Origin: Herminiimonas arsenicoxydans
GTDB lineage: Bacteria > Pseudomonadota > Gammaproteobacteria > Burkholderiales > Burkholderiaceae_D
DNA length: 64,000 bases
Direction: 5' to 3'
NCBI GenBank assembly: GCA_000026125.1
Contig: CU207211.1
Span: 2,728,001 to 2,792,000, forward strand
In this document: positions 15,437 through 25,302 of the stretch, one piece after another
How the letters are laid out: each line of letters opens with the position of its first letter
Numbering within the stretch: position 1 is the first letter of the stretch
The notes under the pieces: generated by a model
Seen by the model: only the letters and a program-made list of their open reading frames with translations
Databases searched by the model: none
What the model was told of the DNA's origin: nothing
Program-made: the position numbers and the translations under genes

Positions 15437-18337
15437 TTACTGGCAGGCTTCGCATTCTTCAAATCCAGCATCGCCTGGACGCAATATGCACGCCGGACCA
15501 TCCGTCTCCGCCGCAGATTGCGCGGCAGTGGACGACCCGCCACCGGAATCAACCGCATTCAATGCGCCGGTTTTGGAGGTCGATTTTTCGGTATGCGTTG
15601 CACCCATGGTACGCAGGTAGTACGTGGTTTTCAGACCACGCAACCATGCCAGCTTGTAGGTATCGTCGAGTTTTTTGCCCGATGCGCCAGACATGTAGAT
15701 ATTCAGCGATTGTGCCTGATCGATCCACTTTTGACGACGCGATGCCGCTTCCACCAGCCATGAAGGCTCAACTTCGAAGGCCGTTGCGTAGATGTCGCGC
15801 AGATCTTGCGGAATGCGGTCGATCTTTGCCAGGCTGCCGTCGAAGTACTTGAGATCGGAAATCATGACTTCATCCCACAAGCCGCGGGCTTTCAAATCGC
15901 GCACCAGGTATTCATTGATCTCGGTGAATTCGCCGGACAGGTTCGATTTGACGTACAGATTCTGATATGTCGGTTCGATACAGGCCGAGACGCCGATGAT
16001 GTTCGAAATCGTCGCAGTCGGAGCAATGGCGACGCAGTTGGAATTGCGCATGCCGAATTCCTTGATGCGCGCACGCAACGGTGTCCAGTCAAAGGTTTCG
16101 CTGTAATCGGCTTCCAGATATTTTGCACCGCGTTCGTCAGCTAGCAGTTTCAGCGAGTCCTGCGGCAGGATGCCGCGATCCCACAAGGAGCCTTTGTACG
16201 AGCTGTAGCGGCCGCGTTCTTCTGCCAGTTCGGTCGATGCGTAGTAGGCGTAATAGCAAACGGCTTCCATCGAATTATCGGCAAACTGCACGGCGTCGTT
16301 GGATGCATAGGGAATGCGCATCATGTGCAGGCAATCCTGGAAACCCATGATGCCCATGCCGACCGGGCGGTGACGCAGGTTCGAGTCACGCGCTTTATTG
16401 ACGGCGTAATAGTTGATGTCGATCACGTTATCGAGCATGCGCATCGCGGTACGGATCGTTTTTTGCAGCTTGACGTGATCCAGCTTGCCGTCTTTCATAT
16501 GGGCCGGCATGTTGACCGAACCCAGGTTGCAGACGGCGATTTCCGATTCATTGGTATTCAATGTGATCTCGGTGCACAGGTTCGAGCTGTGAACGACGCC
16601 AACGTGCTGTTGCGGCGAACGGATGTTGCAAGGATCCTTGAACGTGATCCATGGATGACCGGTTTCGAACAGCATGGACAGCATTTTGCGCCACAGATCC
16701 AGCGCCTGGATTTTCTTGAACAGCTTCAACTCGCCACGCGCTGCCTTGGCTTCGTAACCGGTGTAGGCTTCTTCGAATGCCTTGCCGACTTTGTCATGCA
16801 AATCTGGCGCATCGGATGGCGAGAACAGCGTCCACTCACCTTTTTCCATTACGCGCTTCATGAACAGATCAGGAATCCAGTTGGCGGTATTCATGTCATG
16901 CGTGCGGCGGCGATCATCGCCGGTGTTTTTGCGCAGATCGAGGAATTCCTCGATATCCATGTGCCAGGTTTCCAGGTAGGCGCAGACTGCACCCTTGCGT
17001 TTGCCACCCTGGTTAACCGCAACAGCGGTATCGTTGACGACCTTCAGGAAGGGCACCACACCTTGTGAACGACCATTGGTACCTTTGATATGCGCGCCGA
17101 GCGAACGAACTGGCGTCCAGTCATTGCCCAGACCACCAGCATATTTCGCCAGCAATGCGTTTTCCTTGATGGCATCGTAAATGCCACCCAGATCATCGGC
17201 CACTGTTGTCAAATAGCATGACGACAATTGCGAACGCTGGGTACCGGAATTGAACAGGGTCGGTGTCGAGCTCATGAAGTCAAAACTCGACAACAGATTG
17301 TAGAACTCGATTGCACGTTCTTCGCGATTCGCTTCGTTCAGCGCCAGGCCCATCGCAACACGCATGTAAAATGCTTGCGGCATTTCGATACGTTGATCGG
17401 CAATGTGCAGGAAGTAACGGTCATACAAGGTTTGCAGGCCGAGGTAGCCGAATTGCAGATCGCGTTCGGGTTTCAGTGCATCTGCCAGTTTTTTCAGATC
17501 GAATTCACCCAGTTTGGCGTCGAGCAGTTCCGCTGCAATCCCTTTTTTGATGAATTCTGCAAAGTAGACCAGATACTCTGCCGGTGCATTGGCTTGCGCG
17601 ACTTCCCTGCCGAACACTTCTTTACGGATGGTATGCATCAGCAAACGTGCGGTGACGGTGCTGTAGGCAGGATCTTTTTCCATCAGCGCGCGTGCGGCCA
17701 GAATTGCCGACTTGTGCAATTCTTCAACCGGTACGCCGTCATACAGATTCTTCACGGTTTCGCGCAGGATGGCGTCTGCATCGACGTGCTTTTCGAGTCC
17801 GATGCACGCTGCGGTGATCAGGTCGCGGACCTGATTCATGTCCAGCGGACGACGCTGACCGTTTTCGGTAACGTGCAATTGATGTTCGGTTTCGACGACA
17901 GGTTTGGCGGCTTGCTGCTGCGCGCGCTCTTCCATGCGTTTAAAGCGATACAGGACATAAGCGCGCGCAACATCGTGCTCGCCGGAACGCATCAGCGCCA
18001 GTTCGACTTGATCCTGGATATCTTCGATGTGAAAGGTGCCGCCAGCCGGCTGGCGACGCATCAGGGCGTTCACTACATTTGTGGTCAATTGCTCAACCAG
18101 TTCGCGGACGCGCGCAGATGCGGCGCCTTGACCACCGTTGACAGCCAAAAAGGCTTTGGTCACCGCGATAGAAATTTTCGATGGTTCAAAACCGACCACT
18201 GCACCGTTACGACGCAGGATGCGATAGTCGCCCAAAGCTGCACTATTGACACTAGGGGTTGATGCTGCAACCGCGAGAGGCGCGATGTTGCTGATTTCTG
18301 TCGGCGATTGGCCCGAAGTTTCTTGTGTAGAGAGCAT
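15437..18337 (-). CDS. nrdA: Ribonucleoside-diphosphate reductase, class I, alpha subunit with two ATP-cone-like domains
   Basis: The 966-residue catalytic subunit. An ATP-cone allosteric domain at about residues 36-134 (RRNGAVVGFEPSKI) is followed by a second, degenerate cone-like region at about 150-245, as in the Pseudomonas-type NrdA. The catalytic barrel shows the redox cysteine Cys374 (SSCYL), the NLCTE motif with thiyl-radical Cys588 and Glu590, and Cys603 (CNLGS). The C-terminal CEAC pair, two residues from... the end in FEECEACQ, is the thioredoxin/glutaredoxin-reducible tail. nrdB follows on the same strand. Two NrdR boxes lie about 250-290 bp upstream, which predicts repression by NrdR. 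Confidence 0.96.
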   Translation of the reverse strand: MLSTQETSGQSPTEISNIAPLAVAASTPSVNSAALGDYRILRRNGAVVGFEPSKISIAVTKAFLAVNGGQGAASARVRELVEQLTTNVVNALMRRQPAGGTFHIEDIQDQVELALMRSGEHDVARAYVLYRFKRMEERAQQQAAKPVVETEHQLHVTENGQRRPLDMNQVRDLITAACIGLEKHVDADAILRETVKNLYDGVPVEELHKSAILAARALMEKDPAYSTVTARLLMHTIRKEVFGREVAQANAPAEYLVYFAEFIKKGIAAELLDAKLGEFDLKKLADALKPERDLQFGYLGLQTLYDRYFLHIADQRIEMPQAFYMRVAMGLALNEANREERAIEFYNLLSSFDFMSSTPTLFNSGTQRSQLSSCYLTTVADDLGGIYDAIKENALLAKYAGGLGNDWTPVRSLGAHIKGTNGRSQGVVPFLKVVNDTAVAVNQGGKRKGAVCAYLETWHMDIEEFLDLRKNTGDDRRRTHDMNTANWIPDLFMKRVMEKGEWTLFSPSDAPDLHDKVGKAFEEAYTGYEAKAARGELKLFKKIQALDLWRKMLSMLFETGHPWITFKDPCNIRSPQQHVGVVHSSNLCTEITLNTNESEIAVCNLGSVNMPAHMKDGKLDHVKLQKTIRTAMRMLDNVIDINYYAVNKARDSNLRHRPVGMGIMGFQDCLHMMRIPYASNDAVQFADNSMEAVCYYAYYASTELAEERGRYSSYKGSLWDRGILPQDSLKLLADERGAKYLEADYSETFDWTPLRARIKEFGMRNSNCVAIAPTATISNIIGVSACIEPTYQNLYVKSNLSGEFTEINEYLVRDLKARGLWDEVMISDLKYFDGSLAKIDRIPQDLRDIYATAFEVEPSWLVEAASRRQKWIDQAQSLNIYMSGASGKKLDDTYKLAWLRGLKTTYYLRTMGATHTEKSTSKTGALNAVDSGGGSSTAAQSAAETDGPACILRPGDAGFEECEACQ

Positions 18338-18584
18338 TACAACTCCTTTAAATACGATGGTCCTGCTGGTTGTAAGAGAGAAAACATGGTGCTGCCGTTT
18401 TCGCGAAAGTATTTTGTATGGACGACCTTGCCTGACGCATCTTGCGCCCGACGTCTATACGGACTCTGTTGGTTTTAATTTTTATTGAGTGACATCTGCT
18501 CAGGGCCCCTACTAATAATATGTATATATAGACAAATTATGGTGAAGCAAACAGCTGAACAGACCTTGGGAAGATCGGCAAAAC

Positions 18585-18600
18585 CCACTACATCTAGTGC
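18585..18600 (-). promoter_or_regulatory. NrdR box, nrdA-proximal
   Basis: The 16-bp CCACTACATCTAGTGC matches the core of the NrdR box (known consensus acaCwAtATaTwGtgt) at the CTA and TAG half-sites. It is one of two boxes whose starts are 30 bp apart, upstream of nrdA. Confidence 0.82.
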
Positions 18601-18614
18601 GGAAGTTATGATCT

Positions 18615-18630
18615 GCACTAATTCTAGTGC
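18615..18630 (-). promoter_or_regulatory. NrdR box, nrdA-distal
   Basis: GCACTAATTCTAGTGC, a near-perfect palindrome matching the NrdR box. The gap to the other box is 14 bp, so the centres are 30 bp or about three helical turns apart, the paired geometry known for NrdR-regulated operons. The rest of the 378-bp gap between nrdA and ampD (18338-18715) is AT-rich and holds the presumed nrdA promoter; I see no gene in it. Confidence 0.82.
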
Positions 18631-18715
18631 GGCAAGGACGGGGATGCAATCACTTTCTTACCCGTTCCGGATATATTTTTTTATATTCTTGTTTGGGCTT
18701 GCTAGTGGGCATTTT

Positions 18716-19390
18716 TTAAACTATGCAGAACTGCAAATCGCCGGGCGCCGTCCTGTCTTGCAACTGTTTCTCTGTCAATTTCTGCATCGCACTTTCTCGC
18801 CATTCCGCATACTTTTTCCGATAAAGCGCTTGATACTCCGTCCAGTTAAAAAACGGACCGGGATCGGTTTTGCGGCCTGGCGCAATCTGTTCGTGCCCGC
18901 TTACATGTCGCAAAGGATAGGCCTGCTTCAACGCCACCGTAAGCGATGCGAGCGCGATGTATTGCGCTTCTTCGAATGGCTGGAAATCAGTCCCTTCCAA
19001 TTCAATGCCTATCGAAAAATCGTTGCAGCGCTCCTGCCCGCAAAAAGAAGATGCACCGGCATGCCACGCCCGGTCTCTGGCCGATACGAATTGCATGACA
19101 TTGCCATCGCGCCGAATCAGAAAATGAGCGGATACGCGCAAGAGCTTCAACTGCTCGAAATACGGATCCGCAGCGTAATCAAGCTGATTCAGAAACAGAT
19201 CGGCAATAAACGGACCGCCAAACTGTTCTGGCGGCAGGCTGATGTTATGAATGACCAATAAGGAAATGTCCATTCCGTCCGCCCTCTGATCGAAATTGGG
19301 CGATGGCAGGCGCACGACATCGGCCGCCCAGCCGTCTGCATCGATCTGGAACGGTAAGGATGCATGGGTGGCAGTCTTATTCCGGGGCAT
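18716..19390 (-). CDS. ampD: 1,6-anhydro-N-acetylmuramyl-L-alanine amidase
   Basis: A 224-residue cytoplasmic zinc amidase of the AmpD type, which removes the peptide from anhydro-muropeptides during wall recycling. Zinc and active-site features are visible: the early VIHNISLPP histidine, the GIELEG segment, and the C-terminal SGHEQIAPGRKTDPGPFFNW, with second histidine and Asp. No signal peptide is present, as expected for AmpD rather than secreted AmiD. It is about 35 residues longer than the E. coli protein, partly from a non-conserved C-terminal tail. The ATG at 19390 overlaps the pilR stop by 14 bp, so it may be translated from the pilSR transcript. Confidence 0.92.
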   Translation of the reverse strand: MPRNKTATHASLPFQIDADGWAADVVRLPSPNFDQRADGMDISLLVIHNISLPPEQFGGPFIADLFLNQLDYAADPYFEQLKLLRVSAHFLIRRDGNVMQFVSARDRAWHAGASSFCGQERCNDFSIGIELEGTDFQPFEEAQYIALASLTVALKQAYPLRHVSGHEQIAPGRKTDPGPFFNWTEYQALYRKKYAEWRESAMQKLTEKQLQDRTAPGDLQFCIV

Positions 19391-20804
19391 TGATATCCAA
19401 TCGTTGCATCCGATAACGTAACTGACGGAAGCTGATGCCGAGCAATTCCGCCGCCTGCGTCCGATTGAATCTGGTTTTAGCCAGGGCGCGCCGAATGATC
19501 TCGCGCTCCACCTCGTCCAGATGATCGGGCAAAGATTCCGGAATATCGCTGCTCGCCACCAGTGTAGCCAATGCCTCAGCTTCTACCTCGCTTGATATGG
19601 GCTGGCTGACTGCGGAAGGCGTCGACGCTGGTGCAGGATTCAGCGAAGGAGATGCTTTCAAGGCTAGATCCGCCACTTCAATCAAGCCGTCGTTGGCAAA
19701 AGCCAGCGCCCGCTCCAGAATATTTTCCAGCTCGCGCACATTGCCGGGAAAAGAATAGCTGCACAGCGCTGCCAATGCCGCCGGCGACAAGGCAGCCTGT
19801 TCGCCGCCGCCAAGCCGAACCAGGATGGCTTGCGCCAGCAAACCGATATCATCCAGTCGTTCGCGCAGCGGCGGCAAATGCAGTTCGATGACATTGAGGC
19901 GATAGTACAAATCCTGACGGAATGTGCCCTTGCCTACGCAGTCGTGCAGATTCTGGTGCGTCGCGCTGATAATGCGCACATCGACCGGCTCTTCCACCGT
20001 CGCCCCCACCTTGCGCACGCAGCGCTCCTGGATGGCACGCAGCAATTTGACTTGCATCGCCAATGGCAAATCGGCCACTTCATCCAGTAACAGCGTGCCG
20101 CCGTTTGCCGCCTGGAAAAATCCATCCCTATCGTCCGCAGCACCGGTAAACGCGCCTTTGCGGTAACCGAAAAATTCCGCCTCCATCAATGCTTCCGGAA
20201 TCGCGCCGCAGTTAACCGCCACAAAAGGTTTATCGTTGCGCGCGCTCTGCGCATGAATATCACGGGCGGCCAATTCCTTGCCGCTACCCGATTCGCCGCT
20301 GATTGCCACCGGCGCCATGCTGCGCGCCAGACGCGCGATTTGTGCGCGCAAGGCCTGCATCGCATCGGATTGCCCCATCAGGCGCAACGCGGTTGGCGCA
20401 ATCGCTTTCTGATTCACCTTGTCGCTGACGACACCCTGGCTGATGCGCAGGGCGGAACGTACCATCACGCGCAATTGTTCCAGGCCGACCGGTTTGGACA
20501 GGTAATCGAAGGCGCCGGCTTTCAATGCAATCACTGCATTGTCGGCGCTGCCAAAGGCGGTAATCACGGCAATCGGCGTGTTCTTGTATTGTGCGGTGAC
20601 TTCTTGCACCAGCTCGATGCCCAAACCATCCGGCAGGCGCATGTCGGTCAGCACCAGTGCATATTCAGTCTTCGCCAGATAGTCGCGCGCCGCTTCCAGC
20701 GTTGCGGCGCTATCGATGTCCAGTCCCATTTTGATGAGCGTAATCTCCAGCAACTCACGCAGATCTGCTTCATCGTCAACCACAAGGATGCGAGGAGAAG
20801 TCAT
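19377..20804 (-). CDS. pilR: Sigma-54-dependent response regulator, PilR
   Basis: A 475-residue NtrC-family activator. The receiver domain carries the phospho-acceptor Asp54 (VLTDMRLP), then an AAA+ domain with Walker A GESGSGKE at about 170-177 and the sigma-54-contacting GAFTGA loop at 217-222. The C-terminal Fis-type helix-turn-helix ends the protein (TRFNRTQAAELLGISFRQLRYRMQ region). The start is the ATG at 20804, with AAAGG 9 bases upstream; a TTG at 20813 would sit on that site. It pairs with the PilS-like kinase just upstream. Its usual role is pilin gene activation; a sigma-54-type promoter is visible upstream of pilB in this window. Confidence 0.92.
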   Translation of the reverse strand: MTSPRILVVDDEADLRELLEITLIKMGLDIDSAATLEAARDYLAKTEYALVLTDMRLPDGLGIELVQEVTAQYKNTPIAVITAFGSADNAVIALKAGAFDYLSKPVGLEQLRVMVRSALRISQGVVSDKVNQKAIAPTALRLMGQSDAMQALRAQIARLARSMAPVAISGESGSGKELAARDIHAQSARNDKPFVAVNCGAIPEALMEAEFFGYRKGAFTGAADDRDGFFQAANGGTLLLDEVADLPLAMQVKLLRAIQERCVRKVGATVEEPVDVRIISATHQNLHDCVGKGTFRQDLYYRLNVIELHLPPLRERLDDIGLLAQAILVRLGGGEQAALSPAALAALCSYSFPGNVRELENILERALAFANDGLIEVADLALKASPSLNPAPASTPSAVSQPISSEVEAEALATLVASSDIPESLPDHLDEVEREIIRRALAKTRFNRTQAAELLGISFRQLRYRMQRLDINAPE

Positions 20805-20831
20805 GGCGCGCAACCTTTACGATTCATATGC

Positions 20832-22520
20832 TTAGATGTTTTCATTATTGCCAAAAGTGATCACGAAGCGCCCGGCAGGCAGATTCTTTTCATCATCGGT
20901 GCGGTATTCGTAATTCAGCATCGCACCATTATTCAAGCACAATTCGCGCGCCAGATAGAGGCCGAGGCCGGTACCTTTGCTTGAGGTTGTATAGAATGGC
21001 TCAAACAAATGGGCGCGCACAGCCGAGGTAATCTGCGGACCGTCATCCTGCACGTGCAATTCAAGTCTATGCCCGACACCGGGAGCAATATAAGCCCGGA
21101 TACTGCCGGGCGCACCGCTCGCGTAGCGTAACGCATTTGTCAGCAAGTTCAAGACGATTTCACGCAAATGCAAGGGATCGAAACGCACTTTGTGCGGTGC
21201 CATATCACCGATCGCAATCATCCCCTCCTGCACCGCATGCATTTCATGCAACTCGGCCAGCACGTCGTCAAACAACAGTCCGAGGCAAAGCGGCTCGTGA
21301 TACTGATGCGCCTTGCGCGACAGCTTGAGGATATCTTCTATCATCCGGTTCAGGCGCGCCACGTTTTCACTAATAATAGTCAGCAGTCGCTGTCGGCTTG
21401 CGTTCAGCTCTTCTTCGCTCAACAGCGAAGCTGCATGCCCGATTGCCGACAGCGGATTGCGCACTTCGTGCGCGATACTGGCGGTCAGGCGTCCCATGGA
21501 TGCGAGCTTCAGCTGTTGCGCACGGTTTTCAATTTCTGTGACATCCTGCAGAAAAATCACGACCCGGTCTTCCAGCACGCCGTCGGCATCTACTTTGGCA
21601 AAACGCAGCTTCAGATGCGTAATCAATTCCCTTCGGCCACCCATGACCGTTGTCCCGCCCTGCAGGGTAGTATCGTCAATATGCTTGATCAAAACAAAGG
21701 TTGGCACATTCGCCTGCGTCGTTGCACGCAGATCGACCTTCGCATCCCACGCCTGATAGGCATCGGCGATCGGACGCAACCACGCCATATCGGATAATTT
21801 TCCATACGCTTTTTCATGCGGAAAGACCAGGCCCAGCATGCGCGCCGCGGCGGGATTGCTCGTCAACACCCGTCCCTTGCGATCGACTACCAGAATGCCG
21901 TCTTCCATATCGGCAATGACCAGCCGATTGATCGCCTGTTGCACATGCAGCGCCTTGCCGCGCCCCAGCGCCAGCGATTCCTGCTTGATCAGACGGGCGG
22001 CCAGTCGATTGATCGCGAAAATGATGAAGAAAAACGCCGCGCCGTACAGACCGACCTGCGACGATGAAATATCTGCGCTTTCATTCAGTAGCTGATAACC
22101 GTTTTCCGCCAGCAGGATCAGGGTCACTGCAGAAACAAAAAACAGCGCCAGCACCAGTGGCGCCAGGATCGCCCCACCCGCCAGCGGGAACAGATACAGA
22201 ATTGCCAGACCACTTTTAATGCCGCCAGCTGACAAGTAAAGAAAGGTGATTGCACCGATATCAAGCGCTATCTGCAACACCAGTTGCAGGATGAAGCGGC
22301 GCCGCCAATACAGCGACGATAGTACAAACAGCGAGGCGAGCAGCAGATAGACCAGACATGCTTCCCAGAACTGCTGCCTGTCCGACCACAGCTTCGCTTC
22401 ACTCAAGCTGAAATAGACGAGCAAGACCGCCACGATCAAGGTGCGCGTAAATGCGAAGGTCTGCAGCGTGCGCCAGAAGGTCGCCCGGGCGTCGTCAAAA
22501 ACCGGTGTGGCCTGCTTCAT
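20832..22520 (-). CDS. pilS: Membrane sensor histidine kinase, PilS
   Basis: A 562-residue kinase with about six N-terminal transmembrane helices (residues 24-175) and no large periplasmic loop, the layout of PilS. A PAS domain (about 195-330) is followed by the dimerisation domain with phospho-acceptor His351 in SIAHEVRNPLSAIG, and an ATPase domain with the N box (LNLLTNALRYAS), a QDDGPQI variant of the DxGxG box and GTGLGLYLAREL. It phosphorylates PilR; in Pseudomonas PilS senses pilin level in the membrane. It is 27 bp upstream of pilR and 3 bp downstream of the PP0621-like gene, suggesting one transcript from the ccsA-like gene to ampD. Confidence 0.93.
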   Translation of the reverse strand: MKQATPVFDDARATFWRTLQTFAFTRTLIVAVLLVYFSLSEAKLWSDRQQFWEACLVYLLLASLFVLSSLYWRRRFILQLVLQIALDIGAITFLYLSAGGIKSGLAILYLFPLAGGAILAPLVLALFFVSAVTLILLAENGYQLLNESADISSSQVGLYGAAFFFIIFAINRLAARLIKQESLALGRGKALHVQQAINRLVIADMEDGILVVDRKGRVLTSNPAAARMLGLVFPHEKAYGKLSDMAWLRPIADAYQAWDAKVDLRATTQANVPTFVLIKHIDDTTLQGGTTVMGGRRELITHLKLRFAKVDADGVLEDRVVIFLQDVTEIENRAQQLKLASMGRLTASIAHEVRNPLSAIGHAASLLSEEELNASRQRLLTIISENVARLNRMIEDILKLSRKAHQYHEPLCLGLLFDDVLAELHEMHAVQEGMIAIGDMAPHKVRFDPLHLREIVLNLLTNALRYASGAPGSIRAYIAPGVGHRLELHVQDDGPQITSAVRAHLFEPFYTTSSKGTGLGLYLARELCLNNGAMLNYEYRTDDEKNLPAGRFVITFGNNENI

Positions 22521-22523
22521 GTA

Positions 22524-22760
22524 TTAATGTGCCGCATGCTGGCGGCGATGCTCCGCACTGCAAAATGCGGTATGGGAAGCATCGAATACGGCTTCGGAAG
22601 CCGGGAAGTAAGTCTTGCAATACGCGCAACTCAACATGACTTCTGCTGCGTCGTCTGCCGGGCGTGGCGGCGCAGCATTATCAGCCTTGGCCGACGATTT
22701 TTTACTGCGGAGTATCCAGATGACCGCAAGAATGATGGCTGCCCACAACAACAATTTCAT
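22524..22760 (-). CDS. PP0621-family small membrane protein
   Basis: A 78-residue protein with one N-terminal transmembrane helix (about residues 3-18), a basic Lys/Ser linker, and a C-terminal zinc-binding-like module with CAYCKTYFP and a later CSAEHRRQH. This matches the PP0621 family, of unknown function. The start overlaps the stop of the upstream CcsA/YpjD-like gene (ATGA), and pilS follows after 3 bp, a common position for this family in betaproteobacteria. Four Cys/His candidate ligands are visible. Confidence 0.85.
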   Translation of the reverse strand: MKLLLWAAIILAVIWILRSKKSSAKADNAAPPRPADDAAEVMLSCAYCKTYFPASEAVFDASHTAFCSAEHRRQHAAH

Positions 22761-23566
22761 GCAACACTCCGATGCAGCACCACTTCCAGCACAAAACGGC
22801 TACCTACATAAGCCAGCAGCAAGGTGGTAAAACCGGTAAGGGTAAAACTGAGCGCCGTCTTGCCGCGCCAGCCACGCCACTTGCGCCCGGCCAGCAAAAT
22901 CCCGAACAACAGCCAGGACAGCATCGTGAAAATCGTCTTGTGCTCCCACTTGAAAGCCTTGCCGAATAATTCTTCGGAAAACACCACGCCGGACAATACG
23001 GTCAGCGTCAGCAGGAAAAATCCGAATCCGATCAGGCGGAACAATAGTTTTTCCATCGTCAGCAAGGCCGGCAAACGATCCAGCGCCAGCGCGAACCAGC
23101 CGGCTTTTTGCGCACTCTGGCGCGTATGCAACTTGGATTCCTGCAAGGCCATCAACACCGCATGGAAGGCAGCGATGGTCAACGTGCTGTAAGCCAGCAT
23201 CGCGATCGCGATATGCCATGGAAAGAGCGCCGATTTGCCATCGAGCGGAATCAGGTTGCCGGGAAAAACCGTCGGCAGCAAGACGCTGACCGCAGCACAG
23301 GGTAATACCAGTATGCGCAAGCCATCCAGGCTGAAGTTGCGATTTTCCAGCCAGTAGGCAGCAACCGAAATCCATAAAGTTGCGGACAGCATGATCGCGA
23401 AGCCCATGCGCAAGGAACCGGACGTCACCACGTCCACCCACAGCGCGCCGCCATGCAACAGCCAGCCGAACAAGGTGCCCAGCGAAATGGCCATGCGGTT
23501 TTTCGACGGCAGACATGCGCACACCGCATAGCAAAAAGCAGCCAGAACAAATAAGTATGTATACAT
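22757..23566 (-). CDS. CcsA/YpjD-like cytochrome c assembly-family membrane protein
   Basis: A 269-residue polytopic inner-membrane protein with about eight helices. A conserved segment (SEELFGKAFKWEHKTIFTMLSW) holds a histidine and tryptophan of the CcsA/CcmC heme-handling superfamily, and an earlier FPWHIAIAMLAYS supplies another conserved histidine. This fits the YpjD/CorE branch found upstream of ffh in many proteobacteria. Its exact function is not settled; the family name suggests heme handling, but a divergent role is possible. It is divergent from ffh and starts the ypjD-PP0621-pilS-pilR-ampD run on the minus strand. Confidence 0.87.
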   Translation of the reverse strand: MYTYLFVLAAFCYAVCACLPSKNRMAISLGTLFGWLLHGGALWVDVVTSGSLRMGFAIMLSATLWISVAAYWLENRNFSLDGLRILVLPCAAVSVLLPTVFPGNLIPLDGKSALFPWHIAIAMLAYSTLTIAAFHAVLMALQESKLHTRQSAQKAGWFALALDRLPALLTMEKLLFRLIGFGFFLLTLTVLSGVVFSEELFGKAFKWEHKTIFTMLSWLLFGILLAGRKWRGWRGKTALSFTLTGFTTLLLAYVGSRFVLEVVLHRSVA

Positions 23567-23908
23567 CGCTTAAGTTTACACCATGTGATTCGCAAACCAG
23601 CATCGGAGACATTGCCTGCTTCCCGCCGGGATGGATTTCGCTGAGCGGCCGTGCCATATATCGGGCAGCATATTCCTCCGCCGCGAAATAATTACTACGA
23701 CATTACCATCAGCCAAGAAAAAACGCTTATACAACATACAGCCCAGGCAGCAAGTCCGGCATTCCGCCATTTCGGCGCAATCCGCTTGCAAGCCCGGTCA
23801 TCCGCCACCGCATCGGGTAAAATGACGTCTGCCTGCGTCGCCTGCGTATGTTTCGCCGCGCCGCGCTTCACCTCTAACGCACCACCCTTACATTAATCGC
23901 CACCATCC
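23567..23908. other. Gene-free divergent region between the ypjD-like gene and ffh
   Basis: 342 bp separating two divergent genes, so it must hold both promoters. Several AT-rich patches are present (around 23680-23740), including a TATACA-like -10 candidate, but I cannot pair a convincing -35. I see no repeat, hairpin with T-run, or plausible gene here. Confidence 0.6.
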
Positions 23909-25276
23909 ATGCTCGACAATCTCACCCAACGCCTTGCCAAAGCGGTCAAAACCATGCGCGGAGAAGCGCGCCTGACCGAATCGAATACCGCAGAAATGCT
24001 GCGCGAAGTCCGGCTCGCCTTGCTGGAAGCCGACGTTGCACTACCCGCCGTCAGGGAATTCATCGGCCGAGTCAAGGAAAAGGCGATGGGCGAAGATGTC
24101 ATCGGCGCGCTCTCGCCGGGACAGGCGCTGGTCGGCGTCGTACAGCGCGAACTGGCTGCCATCATGGGCGCCGATCTGGGACCGGAAGCTTCGCAACTCA
24201 ATTTCGCCACCCAGCCGCCTGCAATTATCCTGATGGCAGGTTTGCAGGGTGCGGGTAAAACCACCACCGTCGGCAAGCTGGCGAAATATCTGCGCGAGCA
24301 AAAGAAGAAAAAAGTCCTGACCGTTTCCGCCGACGTCTATCGTCCGGCAGCAATCGGCCAGTTGAAAACGGTGACAGAACAAGTCGGTGCCGACTTCTTC
24401 CCGTCAGAAATTACCGACAAACCGGTGGATATTGCACTGGCGGCGCTGGATTACGCCAAGCGCCATTATCACGACGTCCTGATCATCGATACCGCCGGCC
24501 GTCTCGGCATAGATGAAGCGATGATGCAGGAAATCTCGGCCATACACGCTGCGGTCAAGCCTATCGAAACCCTGTTCGTCGTCGATGCAATGCTGGGGCA
24601 GGATGCGATCAACACCGCCAAAGCCTTCAGCGATGCACTACCGCTGACCGGTATCGTCCTGACCAAGCTGGACGGCGATTCGCGCGGCGGTGCAGCACTG
24701 TCGGTACGCCACATTACCGGCAAGCCGATCAAGTTCGCCGGCGTAGCGGAAAAACTGGATGGCCTCGAAGCCTTCGATCCGGTCCGGATGGCGGATCGCA
24801 TTCTCGGCATGGGCGACATCCTGGCACTGGTCGAAGAAGCGCGCAAAGGCGTGGACATGGATGCCGCAGCCGGTTTGGCGCAAAAGATCAAGGTGGGCGG
24901 CAAGTTCGACCTGAACGACTTCAAATCGCAGCTCGCGCAGATGAAAAAAATGGGCGGCATGTCCAATCTGATGGATAAACTGCCGGCACAGCTGCAGCAG
25001 GCAGCCAGCGGCGCCAACATGGGCATGGCGGACAAGCAGGTGGTGCGCATGGAAGGCATCATCAATTCGATGACGCCGCAAGAGCGCGCCAAGCCCGACT
25101 TGATCAAGGCCTCGCGCAAACGCCGCATCGCCACCGGCGCCGGCGTGCAGGTGCAGGAAGTGAACCGCATGCTGGCGCAATTCGATCAAATGCAGTCGAT
25201 GATGAAGAAACTCAAAGGCGGCAATATGATGAAAATGATGCGCGGCATGAAAGGCATGTTGCCCGGCATGCGCTGA
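23909..25276 (+). CDS. ffh: Signal recognition particle GTPase Ffh
   Basis: A 455-residue SRP protein that binds 4.5S RNA and signal sequences on nascent membrane proteins and delivers ribosomes to FtsY. The N domain is followed by the GTPase domain with P-loop GLQGAGKTT at 111-119, DTAGR, and the TKLDGDSRGGAALS region. The methionine-rich M domain ends in MMKKLKGGNMMKMMRGMK. Length is standard. A strong terminator follows 26 bp after the stop, so the gene is monocistronic from the divergent promoter region. Confidence 0.97.
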   Translation: MLDNLTQRLAKAVKTMRGEARLTESNTAEMLREVRLALLEADVALPAVREFIGRVKEKAMGEDVIGALSPGQALVGVVQRELAAIMGADLGPEASQLNFATQPPAIILMAGLQGAGKTTTVGKLAKYLREQKKKKVLTVSADVYRPAAIGQLKTVTEQVGADFFPSEITDKPVDIALAALDYAKRHYHDVLIIDTAGRLGIDEAMMQEISAIHAAVKPIETLFVVDAMLGQDAINTAKAFSDALPLTGIVLTKLDGDSRGGAALSVRHITGKPIKFAGVAEKLDGLEAFDPVRMADRILGMGDILALVEEARKGVDMDAAAGLAQKIKVGGKFDLNDFKSQLAQMKKMGGMSNLMDKLPAQLQQAASGANMGMADKQVVRMEGIINSMTPQERAKPDLIKASRKRRIATGAGVQVQEVNRMLAQFDQMQSMMKKLKGGNMMKMMRGMKGMLPGMR

Positions 25277-25302
25277 TTTTCGCATCTGGCAAGGCAGCGC
25301 CA

